Assembly (NCBI GenBank): GCA_030018575.1
Contig: JASEIA010000097.1
Location: 1-5,184, forward strand
Length of the DNA stretch: 5,184 bases
Direction of reading: 5' to 3'
DNA from: Nanobdellota archaeon
GTDB taxonomy: Archaea > Nanobdellota > Nanobdellia > SCGC-AAA011-G17 > GW2011-AR17
Position 1 is the first letter of the stretch. Every line of letters starts with the position of its first letter. Below, one piece after another: positions 1 to 5,184 of the stretch. A program made the translations under genes and the position numbers. The notes beneath the pieces are model-generated. The model ran no database searches, was not told the origin of the DNA, and was given only the letters and a program-made list of their open reading frames with translations.

Positions 1-2
1 AG

Positions 3-1415
3 CACGGGCATTGGGCATACTGCCCATTTGACATGGAGCATTTTGAGGCAATACTTAACGCAACTGCAAAAGGCCTGAAGGACGCAGGCGTTAAAGAAGA
101 TGAAATAAAGCAAAGGGTTTACAGCAAGGCAAATGAGTTTGAGGACATTGTTGACAACTGTGTGCTGGCTGTTGAGCATCCGGATACAAGAAAAGGCAGA
201 AGTATGAAATACCTGCGGGAAGCTTTTGCCAAGGATGAGAATAAGCCCAGCCTGCCGGCAGGATATGCTGTTTTTGCGGATGTGCAGATGAGAATATTCA
301 ACCCAAACGCAGATTTTGCAAAAGATTACTGCAAGGATTATGATAAAAAGGCAAAGCCTGTGCTTGAGGAAGTCCTAATGGCTTTCGGCAAGGAGCTTCA
401 GCTAGGGCCTTCTGCTGTTAAAGGCGCTTTAACCGAAGAAGAGATTACAAAGCTTGCAAATCACTTGAAAAAGTTTGAAAACTGGGATAAATTGGCATAT
501 GAATATGCAAAGCTTACAGCGAATTTGGAACAAGTAACCGAAGAGCCGATGACGCCTTTCCTTTCAAGGCTGCAGAATGAGCCTGATGCAAGGGCGCAGC
601 TTATACAGATTGCTTTGCAGAAAGGGCACGAGCCATGGCTTTACATGGAGTCGTTTGAGGTTTTCAGGGAGCAATTCAGGGCATCTGGAAAAACAATAAG
701 GCACGACATTTTTGCAGCAGGGGATAAGGGACCTGAAAAGCCCGCATTGCCGTATGCTTACCTGTCTTCAAGAAAAACAAGTTTGCCTCTTGGCGCTTCT
801 TTTGGAAAGACAAGAGCCAAGCAGAACGGGCTGCAGTTTAAGAGAAAAGCAATGCCTCTTACATTGCCTCCGAAAGCAAGGAACAGCAATGGCTCATTGG
901 CGGATATTTTACTGGTTTGCGATAATTCAGGCAGCATGGCAGGCAGCCCTTATGAAACATTGGTTTCGTCTGCGTATGCTTTGTTTGAAGGGATTAAGGC
1001 AGAAAGAAAGGCGCACCTGCTTGAATATGGGATGATTCAGTTTAGTGATGCTGCTTGCCAGTCATGGACAGGCTGGCACAAGGGATTTGAAGAGATAGAA
1101 AGGGCGTTTTATGAAACAATAAAAAGCCGCAAGTTTGGCGGGACAACTCATTTTCCTGCTGATTTGCTTAGAATGGCGGACAGGAACGGCTGCGCTATTG
1201 TAGGGATAAGTGACGGCATGATGGACAATGATTCTGAGGCTATAGCTGCGCTGCTTGCGCATATCGGCCCGTTAGTATGGTTTCAGGTTGGCTCTGAAAC
1301 AGAGGTTTATACTGCCTTGAAAAATGCTGGGAAAGCAGCTTATCCTGTTAATGGCATTGATGACTTGCCTGCTTCATTGTTGCAGGCAATGCATTCAATG
1401 TATAGGAGAGGATAA
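3..1415 (+). CDS. VWA-domain protein with probable N-terminal metallopeptidase-like domain, 5' partial
   Basis: The frame is open to the left edge. The ATG at 33 has no ribosome binding site before it, and the preceding codons read HGHWAYCPFD, which looks like real coding sequence, so the true start lies outside the window. Counting from the Met at 33 (460 residues), a C-terminal VWA domain covers about 290-455. It has a MIDAS metal site: DNSGS (D297, S299, S301), the threonine pair T371-T372 in FGGTTH, and D394 in ISDG. The leftmost residues, HGHW, together with NEFEDIVDN (E37), resemble the HExxH plus downstream ED arrangement of predicted metallopeptidases fused to VWA domains. Residues 90-290 are mostly helical and charged, with no membrane segment or signal in view, so a cytoplasmic protein is likely. 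VWA proteins of this type usually work with ATPases or in assembly of complexes, but the partner is unknown here. The VWA call is firm; the peptidase part is inferred. Confidence 0.85.
   Translation, partial: HGHWAYCPFDMEHFEAILNATAKGLKDAGVKEDEIKQRVYSKANEFEDIVDNCVLAVEHPDTRKGRSMKYLREAFAKDENKPSLPAGYAVFADVQMRIFNPNADFAKDYCKDYDKKAKPVLEEVLMAFGKELQLGPSAVKGALTEEEITKLANHLKKFENWDKLAYEYAKLTANLEQVTEEPMTPFLSRLQNEPDARAQLIQIALQKGHEPWLYMESFEVFREQFRASGKTIRHDIFAAGDKGPEKPALPYAYLSSRKTSLPLGASFGKTRAKQNGLQFKRKAMPLTLPPKARNSNGSLADILLVCDNSGSMAGSPYETLVSSAYALFEGIKAERKAHLLEYGMIQFSDAACQSWTGWHKGFEEIERAFYETIKSRKFGGTTHFPADLLRMADRNGCAIVGISDGMMDNDSEAIAALLAHIGPLVWFQVGSETEVYTALKNAGKAAYPVNGIDDLPASLLQAMHSMYRRG
1404..1411 (+). promoter_or_regulatory. 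Ribosome binding site deciding the start of the second gene
   Basis: AGGAGAGG lies five bases before the ATG at 1417, inside the last codons of the VWA gene. It selects this ATG over the in-frame ATG at 1324, which lies within the VWA gene and has no such site. It also shows that the two genes are translationally linked. Confidence 0.8.
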
Positions 1416-1416
1416 A

Positions 1417-2241
1417 ATGCAATACACGCGTGAAGAAGTCGAGGAAATGAGAAGGCTGATGGGGATTACTGATGAAGAGCCGATTAATCCTGCTCCTGGA
1501 ATAGGCGATGTTACCGGGGAGTATGTCCTGCTTGAGAATATCGTATGCAGGGATGCGGATGGAAATGTAAGGGAGCAGTATCCTAAGCTTTATGTGAAAA
1601 AGGATATTGAGCGGAATCCGGACGGAAGCTTTTTGAAAGTTACGCCTTACAAAAGCGCGGTGCATTTTCAGCAGCAGGCAAATGGCTTGTTTACGCCTCC
1701 GATTGGTTTGTCCTGCAGGATTGCTGTTGAGCTTTACAGGGAAAGGGCTGACGCTGAAATAGCGAAAATCCTTCACCAGTATTTTGATTATTCTCCGCAG
1801 GACAAGGATGGCTTAGGCCACGGCTGGCACTGCCATGGCACTTTGATTAATTGGGCGCGGAATGTAATAATAAGCCATCCGAATGATTCTGATTTTCCGT
1901 CAAATGGCGGGACCAGCAATATTAATGCAGGCAAAAGGTATGAAATTTCATTTGAGAGAGAGGGCCTGCAGACAATGAGCCTGGAAGATGTGCTTAAAGG
2001 CAATAATGCAAGCATGAAAAAGTTTGTGAGGCAGTTTACAATGCTTGAGCAGCCTGAATTGCTTGTTGAGATTGGAAACCAGTTTCCAAAAAAGAAGACC
2101 GCAAAAGTGTGGGTGCCTGGCGCAAATTGCAAAGATATGAGAGCGGTGTGGCTCGGTTGCGGCAGCAATAGCTTCATCCTCGATGCCAATGATTATCTTT
2201 ACGGCAACGACGCCGTTCGTGGGGTAAGTGCGAGCCCGTAG
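1417..2241 (+). CDS. Uncharacterised protein paired with the VWA gene
   Basis: A 274-residue protein that I do not recognise. Its start at 1417 is one base after the stop of the VWA gene and has a good ribosome binding site, so the two are co-transcribed. It has no signal peptide or membrane segment and is probably cytoplasmic. The N-terminus (about 1-22) is an acidic helix, followed by a mixed region (30-105). A histidine-rich motif, GHGWHCHGT (H135, H138, H140, with C139), could bind a metal. The C-terminal half contains a helix and strand block (about 198-222, FVRQFTMLEQPELLVEIGNQ) and a strand-rich stretch with VWVPGA and RAVWLG (231-248). The last dozen residues, from about 263, fall inside a GC-rich palindromic element, so the C-terminus may not be the ancestral one. 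The close coupling suggests a role alongside the VWA protein. That is inference from position only. Confidence 0.8.
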   Translation: MQYTREEVEEMRRLMGITDEEPINPAPGIGDVTGEYVLLENIVCRDADGNVREQYPKLYVKKDIERNPDGSFLKVTPYKSAVHFQQQANGLFTPPIGLSCRIAVELYRERADAEIAKILHQYFDYSPQDKDGLGHGWHCHGTLINWARNVIISHPNDSDFPSNGGTSNINAGKRYEISFEREGLQTMSLEDVLKGNNASMKKFVRQFTMLEQPELLVEIGNQFPKKKTAKVWVPGANCKDMRAVWLGCGSNSFILDANDYLYGNDAVRGVSASP

Positions 2242-2257
2242 GGCGAGCCGTCGTTGC
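2204..2257. repeat. GC-rich inverted repeat overlapping the end of the second gene
   Basis: GCAACGACG at 2204-2212 pairs perfectly with CGTCGTTGC at 2249-2257. Inside the loop, GCCC-GTA-GGGC (2234-2244) forms a small apical hairpin, and CGAGCC occurs twice (2231-2236 and 2244-2249). The segment is much richer in CG dinucleotides than its surroundings. It contains the TAG stop of the upstream gene (2239-2241). It could be a dispersed palindromic repeat or a 3'-end RNA structure. The pairing is seen directly; the identity as a repeat element is inferred from one copy. Confidence 0.55.
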
Positions 2258-2258
2258 G

Positions 2259-2290
2259 CGAATTTTTCCAGCCATTAAGCCAAAAATTCG
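2259..2290. repeat. AT-rich inverted repeat directly after the GC-rich one
   Basis: CGAATTTTT at 2259-2267 pairs with AAAAATTCG at 2282-2290 across a 14-base loop. It begins one base after the GC-rich hairpin ends, so the two probably form one element. The T-run at 2263-2267 could also help terminate transcription of the upstream operon. Confidence 0.5.
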
Positions 2291-2415
2291 TCAATGAATT
2301 CTCAACAAAAGAAATAAGCAGGCTCTCAAAATATAACCAATAACTGAATTCCAGCCGCCTTCCTGCCGGGGAAGCTATTTCAAGATAATACAAAAAGGCA
2401 TTTTCCATCCCAAAA

Positions 2416-2424
2416 CTATATAAA
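2416..2424 (+). promoter_or_regulatory. Archaeal TATA box for the beta-barrel-like gene
   Basis: CTATATAAA, preceded by the A-rich CAAAA that can serve as a TFB recognition element. At the usual archaeal spacing of about 25 bases, transcription would begin near 2445-2450. This leaves a leader of about 20 bases that carries the ribosome binding site. The gene therefore has its own promoter, separate from the upstream operon. Confidence 0.65.
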
Positions 2425-2456
2425 TCAGGCTAAAATCCTTAAAATGCTTTAATCTT

Positions 2457-2463
2457 GGAGGAT
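2457..2463 (+). promoter_or_regulatory. Ribosome binding site of the beta-barrel-like gene
   Basis: GGAGGAT ends five bases before the first base of the ATG at 2468. The match to the 16S rRNA tail is strong and fixes the start codon, which also gives a complete signal peptide. Confidence 0.8.
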
Positions 2464-2467
2464 AAAA

Positions 2468-3640
2468 ATGAACAAAATAACAGGACTTGCCGCGGGCGCG
2501 GCTGCTTTGGGGCTTTATGCTGCAGACGTAAATGCTCAGGCAGTAAGGAACGATGACGGCAGGCCGTCTGTTGCAAGGACATGGGGCCAGAGGAATTATG
2601 ACGAAACAGAATGGTACCTTTCTTTTCCGCTTATACCTCATCTAAGCTTTAACAACGTCAAGATGTTCGGCGATTCATACGATCTTGCCGTCGGCATTTT
2701 TGACCTTCAAAAGCCTGAAGGCGATATTTTGTCAAGCCCTGAGAGCTTTGAGAATTTTGCAGAAGGCATAAATGGGCTTCCGCGCGTCAACGGCAACCTA
2801 AATGTCAGTGAAATCATTAACTTCGGCATATTGTCAGAATGGTTTGAGCTGCATGCTTATGGCGGCGGATATTCAAGAGCTGACTTCAGGTTCAAAGGGC
2901 TTAATGAGGATTATAGTATAGCCCTGGATCCTGCCACTGGAATGCTTGGCGTTGATTTTGGAAGGGAGCAGACTGCTTTTATCGGAAGGGGCATTGCTGA
3001 CTTGCTTGCAGGCGCGAATTTTGTTGTTCCTGTGCATATTGGCGATTTCATATTAAAGCCATGGCTTGGGTTTGGATACAGGCACAGGGAGCATTTTGCA
3101 GCTTCGCTGACTTCTGACCGGATTGTGACAACAGAAGACAGCATTCATTATCCGGGAGACAAGCCAATAAGAAGCAATGGCAATGGCTGGTTCATGAATA
3201 CAGGATTAATGGCTGACTTCAGCAGATGGGAAACTTATATAAGGCCTGTTGCAGCGCTTTCAATAGACAATGCTTACAGCGAGATGTATTATGCTGAAAA
3301 TCCCGCAGGGCTGCCTTTTATTGAGCCTTTAAGGGTTAATGTGGGCATGGAAATAAGCCCCATGGACTGGTTTAATGTGAGGGCCGACTTCCTGAACGTG
3401 AATAATTCGCCTGAATACAGGATTGAGGCTGCAAGAAGGTTGGACTGGGCAGAGTTCTCTGTCTTTGGAAGGCTGAATGAAAGAACTCTTTTGGGGGATT
3501 ACAGGCATTCGCTTAATGTGATGCTTGGCTTTGGCAATGACATTGCGCAGGTAAGGCTCTATGGCTCAATGGACCAGAACATAGACTGGGGCGTCGGCTT
3601 GCAGTTTGGGCTGGGCTGGAGAGTCAGCGAGTTCATGTAA
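2468..3640 (+). CDS. Secreted beta-strand-rich protein, possible beta-barrel
   Basis: A 390-residue protein with no family I recognise. Residues 1-24 form a Sec-type signal peptide: Lys at position 3, a hydrophobic Ala/Gly/Leu core at 5-18, and a likely cut after VNA or VNAQA. The mature part has no further hydrophobic helix and no cysteine at all. It shows many short stretches alternating polar and non-polar residues and rich in Gly and aromatics, for example about 190-206, 240-250, 255-267, 286-296, 300-310, 327-336, 347-356, 359-367 and 373-386. Strand pairs joined by short turns, running to a strand just before the C-terminus, are the pattern of an outer-membrane beta-barrel. The last residue is Met, not the Phe typical of bacterial BAM substrates. 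A soluble beta-rich surface protein is the alternative. It has its own TATA promoter and ribosome binding site. Export is well supported; the barrel is inference. Confidence 0.8.
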   Translation: MNKITGLAAGAAALGLYAADVNAQAVRNDDGRPSVARTWGQRNYDETEWYLSFPLIPHLSFNNVKMFGDSYDLAVGIFDLQKPEGDILSSPESFENFAEGINGLPRVNGNLNVSEIINFGILSEWFELHAYGGGYSRADFRFKGLNEDYSIALDPATGMLGVDFGREQTAFIGRGIADLLAGANFVVPVHIGDFILKPWLGFGYRHREHFAASLTSDRIVTTEDSIHYPGDKPIRSNGNGWFMNTGLMADFSRWETYIRPVAALSIDNAYSEMYYAENPAGLPFIEPLRVNVGMEISPMDWFNVRADFLNVNNSPEYRIEAARRLDWAEFSVFGRLNERTLLGDYRHSLNVMLGFGNDIAQVRLYGSMDQNIDWGVGLQFGLGWRVSEFM

Positions 3641-3662
3641 AAAAAGAAAAAAAATAAGAAAT
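3641..3662 (-). terminator. T-tract terminator between convergent genes
   Basis: The 22 bases between the two convergent stop codons are almost all A on the plus strand. A transcript from the minus-strand gene therefore runs into long T-runs right after its stop codon, which is the usual archaeal termination signal. For the plus-strand gene, the pyrimidine-rich stretch just beyond 3663 is a weaker candidate. No hairpin is needed or seen. Confidence 0.55.
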
Positions 3663-4937
3663 TTATTCTTTCAGCTTTTCTTCAAGAGTGTCAAATAGCT
3701 CTGACTGTTTGCAGGAATGCTTAAATCCATCTAGGCTTACAAACCTATTTTTCACTCTTTCTCTTATTTTTGGTATTCCGCCGTATTCCAAATCCTCATC
3801 AGGAAGCCTTCCGGGCTCAAAAGCGCCATGCCTTTGCATGTAATCAGCTATTTCAAGGCATTTTCTTCTTGCATTGTCAAAAGAGATGTCTCCAAGATGG
3901 TCTGTCGGCTCTGAAAATCTTCCATTGCACATCTGGAATCCCAATGCAATAACTCTTGGAGGCCCGTCATTGTAAGTCGGATCGCAGTCAAACTCAGAGC
4001 AAGGCATTAAAGGGCGCCAGCACGAGCCCCTCATCCCTCCAGGCACCAATGATGGAAATGCAAAAGGGTTCAATGCTTCTCCGACAGCAGGCAGCCCGCT
4101 CTGCACCCTTACCCACATTACAGGATCGTCTTTTCCAACATACTTGTTTGCAATATAGGAAAGCCTTGATGTTGAAGTTACTGCGCAAATCATCTTGTCC
4201 CTTGCTCTCCATATCCTTTCAATTGCATTTGCCTGGCTTCCCACATAAGCTAAAAGCTCATTGTTATCTTTCGGAGATAAAAAGAGCGCATTCCTGTTTT
4301 CTTTCAGTTCTTTAACTTCAAACAAGAACCCTCCTTCCATCTTGTCATCAACAACCAACCCGATTGTTGAAGTGTGGTCTGCAAACATTTCATACAACGG
4401 CCTGTTCCACGCAAAAGGCGAAGTTTTGTCAGCTCCGAAAAATATAATCGGTTCTGTCGCCCTTTCCTTTATTTCCATTTCAGCAACTCCCGGACCCATT
4501 CCCTGGACATTGCCTGAAAACTCTGACTTTAATATGTCCTGCCCTGCGCCGTAAAGGTGCATTGCCTTTGCAATTCCTGTTGTCTCAAGGAATATTGCCC
4601 ATGCAAGCCCGTGTATTTCCTTTGCGCCTGTTCCATAATTGTGCGTCATAAGAAGATGCACATCATCGCCTGCCCTTGACACAACTCCGTCAATCAGGAT
4701 TCCATCTTCTATTGCCCTTTCCAAAAATCCTTCTGCTGTCTCAAGCATTTTTGGATGCGGCATTACGTGCCCTGTGTAAGAGCCTGTGTCTGCCTTTATT
4801 GCGGAAATCGTGTATTCGTTTCCTTTCGGCTCTGCAAGAGCTTTTGAGCCTCTCGCAAACCTTGCTTCAACCTTGTCCCTTAACGGCATGGGCCTCCATG
4901 TAGGTATGTATCTTCCCCTGAAATTCTCTGTCGGCAT
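3663..4937 (-). CDS. fbp: Fructose-1,6-bisphosphate aldolase/phosphatase (archaeal type V FBPase)
   Basis: This bifunctional gluconeogenic enzyme condenses dihydroxyacetone phosphate with glyceraldehyde 3-phosphate and then removes the 1-phosphate, giving fructose 6-phosphate; it needs Mg2+ and is cytoplasmic. The start at 4937 (424 residues) is chosen because GGAGGGA lies six bases before it. The longer frame from 4976 has no such site. The family core starts near residue 42. Family active-site residues are in place: D50 and H57 (KADTGSYTGH), D91-D92 (GDD), Q133 (GQD), D170 (ADKT), Y266, K269, D270, D271 (KYVGKDDP; K269 is the Schiff-base lysine) and Y385 (LEYGG). GPGVAEMEI and MRHG/MQRHG-type motifs also match. 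The protein has about 40 extra N-terminal residues, basic and proline-containing, not found in the usual 360-390-residue enzymes. RGSCWRPLMP differs from the RGSHxGPLMP I recall for the family. It is a single gene, convergent with its neighbour, and its identity is very secure. Confidence 0.96.
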   Translation of the reverse strand: MPTENFRGRYIPTWRPMPLRDKVEARFARGSKALAEPKGNEYTISAIKADTGSYTGHVMPHPKMLETAEGFLERAIEDGILIDGVVSRAGDDVHLLMTHNYGTGAKEIHGLAWAIFLETTGIAKAMHLYGAGQDILKSEFSGNVQGMGPGVAEMEIKERATEPIIFFGADKTSPFAWNRPLYEMFADHTSTIGLVVDDKMEGGFLFEVKELKENRNALFLSPKDNNELLAYVGSQANAIERIWRARDKMICAVTSTSRLSYIANKYVGKDDPVMWVRVQSGLPAVGEALNPFAFPSLVPGGMRGSCWRPLMPCSEFDCDPTYNDGPPRVIALGFQMCNGRFSEPTDHLGDISFDNARRKCLEIADYMQRHGAFEPGRLPDEDLEYGGIPKIRERVKNRFVSLDGFKHSCKQSELFDTLEEKLKE

Positions 4938-4943
4938 AATAAG

Positions 4944-4950
4944 TCCCTCC
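4944..4950 (-). promoter_or_regulatory. Ribosome binding site fixing the FBP aldolase/phosphatase start
   Basis: Read on the minus strand this is GGAGGGA, six bases before the ATG at 4937. It would lie inside the coding sequence if the ATG at 4976 were used, which argues that the shorter form is the real protein. Confidence 0.8.
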
Positions 4951-4993
4951 TTTTTTATTGGCTTTTTAAAGCGCAATTAGTATGATAAAGTAG

Positions 4994-5010
4994 GATATTT
5001 ATTTATTAAT
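4994..5010 (-). promoter_or_regulatory. Candidate TATA region for FBP aldolase/phosphatase
   Basis: On the minus strand this reads ATTAATAAATAAATATC, a run resembling an archaeal TATA box. Start of transcription about 25 bases downstream would give a leader of roughly 35 bases that includes the ribosome binding site. A second TATA-like run, TTTAAAAAG near 4963-4970, is too close to the ATG to leave the site in the leader. The whole region is AT-rich, so the choice is uncertain. Confidence 0.35.
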
Positions 5011-5111
5011 CTTATGGACTTTATTTCCAGATAAAATTGATAAGAATTATTAAGAAATATAGGCTCTTCCCCATTTTAGGGAAAATTTTGTGAATAATTA
5101 TTAGTATATTC

Positions 5112-5137
5112 TGAGGTATTAAGCCTGTAAAACCTCA
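5112..5137. repeat. Short inverted repeat in the divergent intergenic region
   Basis: TGAGGT at 5112-5117 pairs with ACCTCA at 5132-5137 across 14 bases. It could be an operator-like site, but a six-base stem in AT-rich DNA can arise by chance. Confidence 0.25.
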
Positions 5138-5158
5138 AAATAAGCATTTGCATAAAAA

Positions 5159-5184
5159 ATGAAAAAGCTCTTTTTTCGCCGTAT
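5159..5184 (+). CDS. Possible start of a divergent gene, cut off by the window edge
   Basis: An ATG at 5159 opens a frame reading MKKLFFRR up to the edge, which looks like the start of an exported or membrane protein. There is no ribosome binding site just before it. A TATA-like TAGTATATT at 5102-5110 lies about 50 bases upstream. Eight codons are too few for a firm call, and the AAAAAG...CTTTTTT symmetry here could instead belong to a terminator of a gene outside the window. Confidence 0.2.

Noticed and set aside
1324..1416. Longer N-terminus for the second gene, starting at the ATG at 1324
   Set aside because: It would overlap the VWA gene by 92 bases in another frame and has no ribosome binding site, whereas the ATG at 1417 has a strong one.
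1348..2189. Minus-strand open frames of 142 and 133 codons opposite the second gene
   Set aside because: The plus-strand gene has a ribosome binding site, operon context and protein-like composition; the reverse frames have none of these.
2351..2376. Small hairpin CTTCC/GGAAG before the TATA box
   Set aside because: The stem is only five base pairs and no T-run follows it, so neither a terminator nor a repeat can be claimed.
2199..2641. Minus-strand open frames of 69 and 88 codons across the intergenic region
   Set aside because: They run through the palindromic element, the TATA box and the start of the secreted-protein gene, and their translations look random.
3956..4315. Plus-strand open frame of 119 codons within the FBP aldolase/phosphatase gene
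   Set aside because: It is antisense to a highly conserved enzyme and has low-complexity Ser/Leu/Gln content typical of a shadow frame.
4938..4976. Longer N-terminus for FBP aldolase/phosphatase, starting at 4976
   Set aside because: The clear GGAGGGA site lies inside this stretch, six bases before the internal ATG at 4937.
1..5184. CRISPR arrays, tRNA or rRNA genes, insertion sequences
   Set aside because: I saw no regularly spaced direct repeats, no cloverleaf or rRNA-like segments, and no transposase or recombinase coding sequence.

Overview
The window most likely comes from an uncultivated archaeon, plausibly a DPANN-type lineage such as Woesearchaeota or Pacearchaeota. The grounds are an archaeal-type fructose-1,6-bisphosphate aldolase/phosphatase, a TATA-box promoter (TATATAAA) about 25 bases before an expected transcription start, strong GGAGG-type ribosome binding sites, frequent AGG/AGA arginine codons, T-tract termination and very compact spacing. 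The lineage is inferred from these features; no marker gene is present to fix it.

Layout, left to right. (1) Positions 1-1415, plus strand: the 3' part of a gene whose start lies outside the window. It encodes a protein with a C-terminal von Willebrand factor A (VWA) domain and, from the few residues visible at the edge, probably an N-terminal zinc metallopeptidase-like domain. (2) 1417-2241, plus strand: an unrecognised soluble protein, one base behind gene 1 with its ribosome binding site inside gene 1, so the two form an operon. (3) 2204-2290: two abutting inverted repeats, GC-rich then AT-rich, which overlap the end of gene 2 and supply its stop codon. This is a candidate small palindromic repeat element. 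(4) 2416-2467: TATA box and ribosome binding site. (5) 2468-3640, plus strand: a secreted, cysteine-free protein with many amphipathic beta-strands that looks like a beta-barrel. (6) 3641-3662: an A-rich spacer between convergent genes, acting as a poly-T terminator on the minus strand. (7) 3663-4937, minus strand: the bifunctional FBP aldolase/phosphatase of gluconeogenesis, with every catalytic residue I could place intact and an N-terminal extension of about 40 residues. (8) 4938-5184: AT-rich upstream region with a weak TATA-like candidate for gene 7, and possibly the first codons of a divergent plus-strand gene at 5159.

Functionally the window has three independent units: a VWA/peptidase-like two-gene operon of unknown role, a separately promoted secreted beta-rich protein, and a central-carbon enzyme that makes fructose 6-phosphate from triose phosphates. 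The least explained items are the beta-barrel-like secreted protein in an archaeal context, the uncharacterised partner of the VWA protein, and the palindromic element at its 3' end.
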